64,000 nt of DNA from the NCBI RefSeq assembly GCF_000424145.1, contig NZ_AUJI01000013.1:62001-126000 (forward strand). The letters are read 5' to 3'. A program made the position numbers and the translations under genes. This stretch comes from Butyrivibrio sp. AC2005. Its GTDB lineage: Bacteria; Bacillota; Clostridia; Lachnospirales; Lachnospiraceae. Positions 27,730 to 37,622 of this stretch are shown here, piece after piece. The notes under the pieces were generated by a model. The model did not search any database, had not been told where the DNA came from, and saw only the letters and a program-made list of their open reading frames with translations. The stretch's first letter is position 1; each line of letters begins with the position of its first letter.

Positions 27730-28302
27730 TTACTGCATAAAAGGCAGTATTCCGTTAAGGAAAATTGTAGTAAGAATATCAGCAATATTTTCAGCCGGGG
27801 ATTCAAAATCCTCGGCTGTCCATTTATGTAAGACACCGAGTGTACTTCCGATGATACCGGCTATAAGATAAGAATATTTTTCCCTTGAGACGTTGCCACT
27901 TCGTTTTACATCAGAAACCTTTGTTACATACTGGTGAAACATTGTCATGGCTTTCTCAAAAAAACTATCTCCTCTTGCGCTTTCAAGAAGGCTTGCCAGG
28001 AATGGATTTTTTTTAGTGTAATTACATATGACAAGGAAGTAGGATTTGCAAAGTTCCCTGTTGTTTTCCGGATGGAAGCTTTCCATCATATGAAATATGT
28101 CATTGATGGTTTTGTCTTCGGCAGCGCTTACCAACGCGGGTATATTCTCATAATGATTATAAAAGGTGCTTCGTACAATCCCGGCCTTTTTTATCACATC
28201 AGCGACAGTAATTTTTTCAAAATCTTTTTCCTTTATCAAAATAAAAAAAGCATCAATTATTGCTTCATCAGCAGTACTATATCTTTCATCAAGCTCGTTC
28301 AT
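27730..28302 (-). CDS. TetR-family transcriptional regulator
   Basis: 190 aa. The N-terminal helix-turn-helix is clear: ITVADVIKKAGIVRSTFYNHYEN. The C-terminal ligand domain is unremarkable. GAGG lies 8 bp before its start codon. It is convergent with, and 4 bp from, the AMP ligase gene, so it may control the C-T-A cassette, though it does not share a promoter with it. The large palindrome begins 24 bp upstream of its start. Confidence 0.88.
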   Translation of the reverse strand: MNELDERYSTADEAIIDAFFILIKEKDFEKITVADVIKKAGIVRSTFYNHYENIPALVSAAEDKTINDIFHMMESFHPENNRELCKSYFLVICNYTKKNPFLASLLESARGDSFFEKAMTMFHQYVTKVSDVKRSGNVSREKYSYLIAGIIGSTLGVLHKWTAEDFESPAENIADILTTIFLNGILPFMQ

Positions 28303-28326
28303 TGCATGTCCTCATATTATTACTAG

Positions 28327-28511
28327 TCAGCCCTCCGTATTTATGTCACAAAATCTGTGTTTACGTCTGCGTCGTGATTTTCTAAAATTTTATTAAAATG
28401 GATGTCTCATCTCATTTTATTCGGGACAATCGATATCCATTTTAATAGAATTTTGAAAATCATCTCCTCGTCCGAGAACTACAGATTTTTGACATATATA
28501 AGGAGGTCTGA
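28327..28511. repeat. 185-bp imperfect palindrome (MITE-like or very large hairpin)
   Basis: The ends are inverted copies: TCAGCCCTCCGTATTTATGT on the left answers TATATAAGGAGGTCTGA on the right. Inner arms GATTTTC...ATTAAAATGGAT (28376-28403) and ATCCATTTTAAT...GAAAATC (28435-28461) match with few mismatches around a loop of about 31 bp. No reading frame fits inside. It fills most of the gap between the divergent tetR and DUF2752 genes. Confidence 0.8.
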
Positions 28512-28634
28512 TATCTAAATTATTGCTTACAATTTACTAGCAGATTGTATCATAAATAGGTTTAGTGTTACAATTTTTCAAGGCAATTATAAAAAGATAT
28601 AATTACTAATTCGGTGATACTAGAGAAAAATAGT

Positions 28635-29138
28635 ATGGAAATGATAAATAGAAGAGAAGATACACAGGAAGTGATTAAAGATAATAATGGAGAAAATTTT
28701 AATAAAGATATAGCTGATTCAAAATATAAAAGAATCCGTTCAGTTATATCTGAATTGGCATTTATAGTAGGAATTCTTGTGTTGAACTCTATCGTATATG
28801 TGCTTACAGGCTATGGAATTCCGTGTGTATTCAGGCTGGTAACTGGCTTTAAATGTCCGGGATGTGGGCTTACACATGCTTACCTTGAGTTGTTTAAGGG
28901 CAATATTCATGGAGCGATGGAATATAATATTATGTCTGTAACTATGATGCCGGTACTGGGACTGTTTTTGTTTTATAAAGGGATAATCCTACTTAAAACG
29001 GGTGAGGTAAAAATCAAGAAGTGGGAGAATGTATTTCTGATAATATGCGCAATAATAATAGTGGTGTTTTTTGTCTACAGAAATATACCGGAGTTACTTA
29101 ATCATCCGATTTTTAAAATGATTATAAGTAAAAAATAG
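28635..29138 (+). CDS. DUF2752 membrane protein
   Basis: 167 aa. After a charged N-terminus come a first membrane helix (about residues 40-60), the DUF2752 signature FKCPGCGLTHAYLELFKGN, and two further helices. The function of the family is unknown. A GTG 21 bp further upstream in frame is an alternative start; neither start has a strong ribosome site. The stop codon overlaps the first base of a perfect terminator stem. Confidence 0.8.
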   Translation: MEMINRREDTQEVIKDNNGENFNKDIADSKYKRIRSVISELAFIVGILVLNSIVYVLTGYGIPCVFRLVTGFKCPGCGLTHAYLELFKGNIHGAMEYNIMSVTMMPVLGLFLFYKGIILLKTGEVKIKKWENVFLIICAIIIVVFFVYRNIPELLNHPIFKMIISKK

Positions 29139-29181
29139 ATTCCAGCTTTTCTTGATTTGAAGAAAAGCTGGAATCCATTTT

Positions 29182-29183
<2 letters not shown>
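29138..29183. terminator. Bidirectional terminator between DUF2752 and esterase genes
   Basis: A perfect 16-bp stem, GATTCCAGCTTTTCTT against AAGAAAAGCTGGAATC with a 6-base loop, has a T-run on the right and an A-run on the left. It therefore serves both convergent genes. Confidence 0.95.
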
Positions 29184-30807
<1,624 letters not shown>

Positions 30808-33800
30808 ATGAGAAAAATGTCACAAAAGAGAATAGCGATAATAATTCTTACTGCTATACTAATGTTCACACAGAATAGTACAGTAATACTCGCTGAAGAA
30901 CTTAATAATGATTCCACAGTCATATTGAACCAAGAGAATGATGAAAACTCTCAAAATGGCGATTCATCACAGGAATCATCTTCAGAAGAGGATAATACAT
31001 CCACTACAGAATCCGTAAATGGATCAACCGATGCAGTAACTAATGAAAATAACTCTGAAGAAAATAGCTCAGCTAGTAATGAAACAATAACTGATGAAAA
31101 TAACTCTGAAGAAAATAGCTCAGCTAGTAATGAAACAATAACTAATGATAGTAACTCTGGAGAAAACAGCTCACTCAGTAATGACTCAGTAACGGATGAA
31201 AGTAACTCTGAAGAAAATAACTCAGTTGGTAATGAATCATATACTGAGCCTGCAGAACAGACAGAAAAACCTGAGAAACCTGAAGATAGTTCTAATGTTT
31301 CTTATGATAGTTCAAGGGAATCTGCTGACGCTGAAACTCCTGCTCAGTCGAATGAAGGGGATACCGGTGCACCAGATGATGCAGACTTATTTGATTTCAA
31401 TTTTGATGAGTCCGAGAATAATAATAGCAGCAATGATTCTCGAGAAAACTTAATACTCGACTCAAAAGTACGTACAACCAACCAAAATAATTCAGATTGG
31501 TATGAATATTACGATTATGAGTTAGATGATTCAAAAATGACAATCACCTTAAATGTATTTAATGGACGCGGTGACGCATATGTCTATAACCATGCATATA
31601 TCAATGGAAAGGAGTACCAAACATATGTATCAGGAACAACTTTCTCTTATCATGGCAATATTAACGCCACTTCCGTCAGATTTGAAGAAGGATGTAAAAC
31701 TGTTGGTTCTCACTTGAAGTTTACATCTAGTTGCTTAACATCTGTTGATCTAACTGGATTAGATACAAGCTCTATAACTGATATGAGCACCATGTTCTCA
31801 TCTTGCACATCTTTGGAAACAGTTGAGTTTGGAGGTATCAATACTTCAAATGTTACAAATATGAGAGATGCATTTCATTATTGCGGAAAACTAAAAAACA
31901 TAAGTTTTTCAGGAATTGATACTTCAAATGTCACTGACATGTCAGGTATGTTCATGCTATGCTATCAACTTGAGCAAGTAGATTTAAGTGAGTTTGATAC
32001 CTCAAAAGTAGAAAACATGCATCAAATGTTCAACGAGTGTAAACGACTTGTAAACCTTGACTTAAGCAATTTTAATACTGCTACCGTAAAAAATATGTCT
32101 GGTATGTTTTATGATTGCTCAGCTTTAGAAATGCTTAATATATCAAGTTTTGACACTTCTAATGTGACTGAAATGAACAATCTGTTTTGTGGGTGCTCAA
32201 AATTGGAAGAGCTTAATCTTGGCAATTTTGACACATCAAATGTAAAAAACATGTCAAGTATGTTTAGCGGTTGTAAAATATTGACATCTTTGGATCTTAG
32301 TAGTTTTAATACGTCAAATGTCACTAATATGTATTCAATGTTCGGAGCATGCTATAACCTAGAAAATATTAACATACGTAGTTTTGACACTAGTAATGTT
32401 ACTAACATGGAATGGATGTTTAATGATTGTAAATCCTTAAAAAATATTGATGTTAGCAATTTCAATATCACAAATGTAAATAAAATAACTGGCATGTTTT
32501 GTGATTGTGAAAATCTTAAAACTTTAGACATGAGCTCTTTTAATATGCCAAACGTAAAAAGCTTTTCTTTAGTTTTGTCCAAATGCAAAAAATTAGATGT
32601 TATTGTTACTCCAGCGGATAACCATAGTTTGGGGTTACCTGGAAATTTCATTATTGATAACGATAACGATGGAAAATCTGATGACGGAAAAACTTATACA
32701 AATATGCCCTCTACACTAGGTGTTGTTCGCCTCATTAGGAAAGGGGCAATAATCGAAAATGAAGTAAATAATACTTCCAATACCACTACTGGTTTTGATC
32801 TTACAAAGCATGGACATTGCGTAATAAACTCAAGTAATTCCTTCAAATACTATACACATTATCGTATCCCTTTAGAACGATATCAGGAAGTATTTGGAGA
32901 AGAATACACACAGAATATTTATGATCAAAACATAGATGATTGGGGCGGTAATTGCTTTGGAATGTCATCAACAGCTATCCTGTTCCAAGAAAATAAACTG
33001 ACCCTTGATAAATTCGTGAAACATAATAATGGTTCATTAAACTCTTCAGGATATGATGACTTTGACAATACAGAAGATGGCAGTTTCCTCTATTCAAATA
33101 TAGATTCTGAATTGACTAAACTGATAGAACGATATCAGATTTGGCAGGAATCAACGCAATTGATTAATATCAAAACACAAGATAGAGCAAAATTTAAAAC
33201 TGAATCCCAACGAGCTAAGAATTTTAAGACTGTTGTCCAGAATATTGAAAATAACAAGAAAACATATTATCTGTCCGTGAGATGGAACACTTCATATGGA
33301 AATAACGTCGGACATGCTATGGTTGTTGATTCATCAAGAGCTCCAGAAAAACAGTCAAATGGTTGGATTAGAATATATTTATACGATCCAAATTATCCTT
33401 ATTTCGAAAGCTTTGGTGATAAAACTCCCTGCTATAATTACAATCAGGCAACAAACAGATACGTAGATATAAATACTAATAATGGACATTGGAAAATGGA
33501 TGCAACTTTGGACGGATCTGGTAACAGTAACTATCAGATTGGTTATACTGACAATAATAGCTTGCTCCCCGGAAGCAGTATAGCTTTTATTGATACCAGT
33601 AACTTTCCTTCAGATTTCAGTAAAAAAGCAACTTTCAAGGAGCCTGAGAACTCAACATGTATAGCATATTCCAGCAAAAACTTTAAAGTATACAATTCTT
33701 CGGACAAGCTATTGTATCAAGTTGCTGATGGTTCTGTTTCATTCATCGATGAAAGTGCTGTTGAAGATGTTGGAATTGAAGGATACATATCAGATTCAGA

Positions 33801-34824
33801 TCAAGCGAGTAATGTCGGAAGATTAATCCTGTCAAAAGGGAAATACAAAGTAACTGCTGATGATGGCTCAATAGCATTTATAGAAAACGGGGATTATGCA
33901 GGTATACTGACATCAAACAGCACTATTACACTTGAAAATACCAACACCAATGCCCTGGCTATTTCATCTGATAATAGTGGAAATACAATGATTGTTATCC
34001 AAGACCATGTTTCAGATAACGAATTCTACTCAGTAAAAACCAACCTGAGCACTGATAATGGTGAACTTGGTATTTCACTTAATAAAGACAAACTTACAAT
34101 AGATACTGCAGAAAATCAAAAAATAGATCTAAATGTTATTACTAAGTCAGGTCAGAAAAAGATGACAAATATCGCTACTGATGATATTAAAAACCTTGAT
34201 GTTGATGATTCAAATAATACTAAGAAACCTGATAAAAAGAGGAATGACAACATTACCACACCATCAAACAGTGACACAGCTTCAAATAGTCAGGCTACTT
34301 CTAACAATCGAATAAACAATGTCTCTACTGATGATACTAAAGACCTCGATGTTGATGATTCAAATAATACTAAGAAGCCTAATGAAAATAGGAATAACAA
34401 CATTATCACACCATCAAACAGTAGCACATCTTCAAACAATCAAGCTACTTCTGATAATCAAACATCAAGGACTGCTCCCAGCAGTAATAATACTGATACC
34501 AACGTAAATTCAAATACAATCGGTTCAGAATCAAATGAGGTGACGATAAGTCAGAACAAGAAAAAAATTAGCTATTCAAAGCTGAAGAAAAAGTCTCAAA
34601 AAGTAAAAATTACTGTAGATAATACCACAGGAACTATAACGACTAAAAATACTTCTTCAAAGAAGATAAAGAAGTATATGTCAGTATCAGTGAGCGGCCA
34701 GACCGTTACCTGTAAACTTAAAAAAGGTGCTACCAAAGGAACATACAAAATAAAAGTATCTATCTCAGGTGATAGCAATACTAATAATAACATTAGTAAA
34801 ACAATAAAGATTAAAGTTAAATAA
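30808..34824 (+). CDS. Large secreted surface protein: BspA-like (DUF285) repeats plus cysteine-peptidase-like domain
   Basis: 1338 aa. A signal peptide (about 1-30) is followed by an Asn/Ser/Glu-rich region with four 17-residue repeats. Roughly residues 310-600 hold about ten DUF285 repeats of the type FDTSNVTNMSSMFSGC. Next is a papain/C39-like domain with Cys716 (GGNCFGMS), His836 (VGHAMVV) and Asp860 (YDPNYP) as a possible triad. Two 50-residue Asn/Ser-rich repeats and a basic Ig-like end (KKGATKGTYKIKVS) close it. AAGGAGAGG precedes ATG 30808. Codon use is visibly more AT-rich than in neighbours (many CAA, TCA, AAT), suggesting transfer. Likely role is adhesion or surface proteolysis; no LPXTG motif is seen. 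Confidence 0.85.
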   Translation: MRKMSQKRIAIIILTAILMFTQNSTVILAEELNNDSTVILNQENDENSQNGDSSQESSSEEDNTSTTESVNGSTDAVTNENNSEENSSASNETITDENNSEENSSASNETITNDSNSGENSSLSNDSVTDESNSEENNSVGNESYTEPAEQTEKPEKPEDSSNVSYDSSRESADAETPAQSNEGDTGAPDDADLFDFNFDESENNNSSNDSRENLILDSKVRTTNQNNSDWYEYYDYELDDSKMTITLNVFNGRGDAYVYNHAYINGKEYQTYVSGTTFSYHGNINATSVRFEEGCKTVGSHLKFTSSCLTSVDLTGLDTSSITDMSTMFSSCTSLETVEFGGINTSNVTNMRDAFHYCGKLKNISFSGIDTSNVTDMSGMFMLCYQLEQVDLSEFDTSKVENMHQMFNECKRLVNLDLSNFNTATVKNMSGMFYDCSALEMLNISSFDTSNVTEMNNLFCGCSKLEELNLGNFDTSNVKNMSSMFSGCKILTSLDLSSFNTSNVTNMYSMFGACYNLENINIRSFDTSNVTNMEWMFNDCKSLKNIDVSNFNITNVNKITGMFCDCENLKTLDMSSFNMPNVKSFSLVLSKCKKLDVIVTPADNHSLGLPGNFIIDNDNDGKSDDGKTYTNMPSTLGVVRLIRKGAIIENEVNNTSNTTTGFDLTKHGHCVINSSNSFKYYTHYRIPLERYQEVFGEEYTQNIYDQNIDDWGGNCFGMSSTAILFQENKLTLDKFVKHNNGSLNSSGYDDFDNTEDGSFLYSNIDSELTKLIERYQIWQESTQLINIKTQDRAKFKTESQRAKNFKTVVQNIENNKKTYYLSVRWNTSYGNNVGHAMVVDSSRAPEKQSNGWIRIYLYDPNYPYFESFGDKTPCYNYNQATNRYVDINTNNGHWKMDATLDGSGNSNYQIGYTDNNSLLPGSSIAFIDTSNFPSDFSKKATFKEPENSTCIAYSSKNFKVYNSSDKLLYQVADGSVSFIDESAVEDVGIEGYISDSDQASNVGRLILSKGKYKVTADDGSIAFIENGDYAGILTSNSTITLENTNTNALAISSDNSGNTMIVIQDHVSDNEFYSVKTNLSTDNGELGISLNKDKLTIDTAENQKIDLNVITKSGQKKMTNIATDDIKNLDVDDSNNTKKPDKKRNDNITTPSNSDTASNSQATSNNRINNVSTDDTKDLDVDDSNNTKKPNENRNNNIITPSNSSTSSNNQATSDNQTSRTAPSSNNTDTNVNSNTIGSESNEVTISQNKKKISYSKLKKKSQKVKITVDNTTGTITTKNTSSKKIKKYMSVSVSGQTVTCKLKKGATKGTYKIKVSISGDSNTNNNISKTIKIKVK
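31042..31245 (+). repeat. Tandem 51-bp repeat (4 units) in the surface-protein gene
   Basis: Four in-frame units encode variants of DENNSEENSSASNETIT. The first two units are almost identical, which allows slippage and length variation. Confidence 0.95.
34177..34476 (+). repeat. Tandem 150-bp repeat (2 units) in the surface-protein gene
   Basis: Two in-frame 50-codon units, each beginning TDD(I/T)K(N/D)LDVDDSNN, in the stalk region before the C-terminal basic domain. Confidence 0.9.
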
Positions 34825-34859
34825 TTCTTAACCATATATCTACATTACGAACCACAAAA

Positions 34860-34887
34860 GGGGCTGTCGCATTAGTGCGACAGCCCC
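34860..34887 (+). terminator. Hairpin after the surface-protein gene
   Basis: A perfect 12-bp stem, GGGGCTGTCGCA against TGCGACAGCCCC with loop TTAG, followed by AATGATTTT. The T-run is weak but the stem is very stable. Confidence 0.8.
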
Positions 34888-34904
34888 AATGATTTTACCT
34901 CGCT

Positions 34905-35424
34905 GTTACGTCAGAAAAAGGTTTTGGGAGGAAATTGGTATAACCCCAAAATGGTGGGTATTCCTAATGGCTGATTTGTTCGCGAATAGACGTAACTCAT
35001 TGAGAAGGTGTGCTCCCGCAAGCTGTAGTAATTCAGTCAATGGAGGCAGAAAAACTGATAATGGTCTACTGCAAAATATGAGCAATGCACCAATGAGACA
35101 ATATCTCTAGGAATAGACGTAAAGTAGATAGAATATGAAAATTTCCATTTCTGAATATTTACGTCAATAGTTAGAAGAATTAAAGTGCTGGTTTACCGCC
35201 CAAATTTTGCATGCGTCTATATACATAATTGTTCTCGAGTTGACTTAACTCATACAGGAAGCATAACATCCGCAAGTTGACATGTATCAGTCTAAAATTG
35301 CAATAATTGATTTATTGGATTACCGCCTTAATATCGATTACGTCAATGCAAATGAAAAAGAGATAATTGATTGATCTGCGCGGAGATGATTATACGGAGT
35401 ATGAAAGCATGCTCGCGAACAAGC
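34905..35424 (+). repeat. Long non-coding repeat, copy 1 (inverted partner at 62898-63414)
   Basis: This stretch has no gene but matches the reverse complement of 62898-63414 end to end, with diverged spacers between conserved blocks. An example is a 25-bp identical block at 35242-35266 beginning GACTTAACTCATACAGGAAG. Copies of the heptamer TTACGTC or its complement GACGTAA occur at 34906, 34989, 35116, 35159 and 35338, plus a degenerate one near 35211, in the same order and orientation as in copy 2. No transposase or continuous frame is present. Confidence 0.85.
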
Positions 35425-35459
35425 TTGATGAAACAAGAATATTCATGGAAACTTTATAG
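35367..35459 (+). other. Short coding-like remnant at the end of repeat copy 1
   Basis: An open stretch of 30 codons reads LRGDDYTEYESMLANKLDE and ends ETL-stop, with a stop directly before it. Copy 2 carries a related reading (RGDNYMEAKTIDANKL) at the matching place. This suggests the end of a lost gene or a conserved part of the repeat. No start codon or ribosome site is seen. Confidence 0.35.
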
Positions 35460-35561
35460 ATATTTAATCAGAGATATAAAAAAACGTATATATAAACATG
35501 ATAAAATACATATATTAGGCGAAAGAGGTGGAAAAGCATGATCTTTTGAGGGGGCTAAGAG

Positions 35562-37622
35562 GTGAATGATAATACTGGCCGTAATCTCAAATCACATAAT
35601 GTTGTAATTGTTATCATTACCATTGCGTGCATCGGTGCCATAATAGAGAGCGTGAATCTGAGGTGGGAATTCTGGGTTTCGCCCTTGATTTTGTGCGGTA
35701 TCATCGCAGTTTGGGCTATGCATATAAGTCAACATCGTGACTCAAGGTTCAGAGAAAATTTCTATATGATTTTTTCAATGATAGTTGCTTTCTTTCACGG
35801 TGTACATTTTACAAGCTATTTTGATATTTTTGTTATTTCATCGCTTCTTTTGGTTACAGCTACGCTTCTTAAACGTAAAATATATCTGCACCTGAATATC
35901 GCAGAGTTCTATCTGATAATGATCATGCAGACAATAACAGCTGCATTGAATCATTCTATGAATTTCGATTCCCTTACAATTTCGAGAATAGTTTTGCATT
36001 GTATTGCTGAACTGGGCCTCTATAAAGCTCTTTTGATCCTTCTTGAGGACAATCAGAAGATGCTGGCAGAGGTCGAGTCCAAGGAAAAAGATGAGGAAAT
36101 GAGTAGTGCAACAATGGAGGATTTCCTTGTAAACATTTCTCATGAACTCAGAACCCCTGTAAATGTAATAACAGGAATGTCGGAGCTTATATTAAAAAAG
36201 GAATACAGAAATGATGTTGTTTCCATCAGAAATGCAGGTATACGCTTGTCACATCAGATTGAGGACATACAGGATTATTCTGAAATTCAAAGAGGCGACG
36301 CGCTCATCGTTGAAGAGAAATACAGCATAATCTCAATAGTAAACAATATTGTTTCAGGCCTTAATATAATGGGCTTAAAAAAAGGCCTTGACCTGATAAT
36401 AGACATTGATCCGAATCTGCCTGCTCTTTTAAAAGGAGACGGAAGCAGGCTAAACAAAATTATTACCCAGCTTCTTGATAATGCCATCAAATATACAAAG
36501 ACCGGTGGGATTTGCCTTAAAATTACAGGCATCAGAAAAGACTATGGGGTAAATCTGATTATAGAAGTTACTGATACCGGAGTTGGTATGAGAAACAGAG
36601 ATATTGAAAAGCTTTCTAAAGGCGGATATCAGGCAAATAGAAAAAGAAACAGGAGCACAGGCGGTATTGGTCTTGGGCTCTCAATAGTGTATGGATTTGT
36701 CAGACTGATGAACGGCTTTGTGACTATAGAAAGTGAAAAAAACAAGGGAACTACAGTAAGGATCAGCGTAGTGCAGGCAGTTCTTGATGGATCACCATGC
36801 CTTCGTGTAAAATCCAAGGATTTCATTAATATCATTTATCATGTCAATCCGGAGAATTTTAATAATAACAAGGTTCGTGCTTTTTATAATGAGATGGCTA
36901 CAAATATGGCGGCGGGACTTAGAGTTAATCTTTATCCTGCTCCGAGTATCAGTGAACTAAAAAAATTACTGGACAGAGGAGATATTACTCATATTCTGAT
37001 GGGATATGAGGAGTATAAGAGTGCACCGGTATTTTTTGATGAACTTGCTGATAAGAATATTAAGGTTGCGGTTTTTTCTGATAAAGGAACGGTTTTACCT
37101 AAAGGAACCGCGGTAATCAATATGCCAAAGCCTATGTATGCATACCCTGTTGTGAGAATACTTAACGGTGACGAATCAGGATACCTTCCGGGAGAAGAAG
37201 GGGTAAAACCGGTTCTTGATGGAGTAAAGGCTCTTATTGTTGATGATGAGCCAATGAACCTTATAGTGGCATCGGGATTATTTAAAAATTACAACATGAT
37301 AACCGATACTGCCGAGAGTGGTAAAGAAGCACTGGAAAAGTATGAAAAAAATGATTATGACATAATTTTCCTTGACCATATGATGCCGGAGATGGATGGC
37401 GTAGAGGCTATGAAAAAGCTGAAGCTACTGGCTGAAAGAAAAGGGAGAAATTTGTATACCATAGCACTAACGGCAAATGCCATAAGCGGTGCTAAGGAGA
37501 TGTTTATCAGAGAAGGATTCGACGGCTTTATAAGTAAACCAATAAAGATAACGGATTTTGAAAGAGCTATGCATCGTGCTTTGGAGGGCGGTAAAATCGC
37601 CCGTGGCGGAGGTATAGGGTGA
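35562..37622 (+). CDS. Hybrid sensor histidine kinase with receiver domain
   Basis: 686 aa. About five to six N-terminal membrane helices (residues 14-165) form the sensor. A short coiled linker leads to the HisKA domain with His194 in NISHELRTP. The ATPase domain has Asn307 in LLDNAIKY and GIGLGLSIV. A degenerate receiver-like region (about 410-540) separates it from a receiver with the phospho-Asp in FLDHMMPEMDG. GTG 35562 is the start, with GAGGGGG 7 bp upstream. It overlaps the next kinase by 4 bp (GTGA), so both are co-translated. Confidence 0.9.
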   Translation: MNDNTGRNLKSHNVVIVIITIACIGAIIESVNLRWEFWVSPLILCGIIAVWAMHISQHRDSRFRENFYMIFSMIVAFFHGVHFTSYFDIFVISSLLLVTATLLKRKIYLHLNIAEFYLIMIMQTITAALNHSMNFDSLTISRIVLHCIAELGLYKALLILLEDNQKMLAEVESKEKDEEMSSATMEDFLVNISHELRTPVNVITGMSELILKKEYRNDVVSIRNAGIRLSHQIEDIQDYSEIQRGDALIVEEKYSIISIVNNIVSGLNIMGLKKGLDLIIDIDPNLPALLKGDGSRLNKIITQLLDNAIKYTKTGGICLKITGIRKDYGVNLIIEVTDTGVGMRNRDIEKLSKGGYQANRKRNRSTGGIGLGLSIVYGFVRLMNGFVTIESEKNKGTTVRISVVQAVLDGSPCLRVKSKDFINIIYHVNPENFNNNKVRAFYNEMATNMAAGLRVNLYPAPSISELKKLLDRGDITHILMGYEEYKSAPVFFDELADKNIKVAVFSDKGTVLPKGTAVINMPKPMYAYPVVRILNGDESGYLPGEEGVKPVLDGVKALIVDDEPMNLIVASGLFKNYNMITDTAESGKEALEKYEKNDYDIIFLDHMMPEMDGVEAMKKLKLLAERKGRNLYTIALTANAISGAKEMFIREGFDGFISKPIKITDFERAMHRALEGGKIARGGGIG

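Noticed and set aside
34905..35424. Insertion sequence with a transposase
   Set aside because: No frame longer than a few dozen codons, no DDE or tyrosine-recombinase motif, and conserved short blocks rather than coding periodicity.
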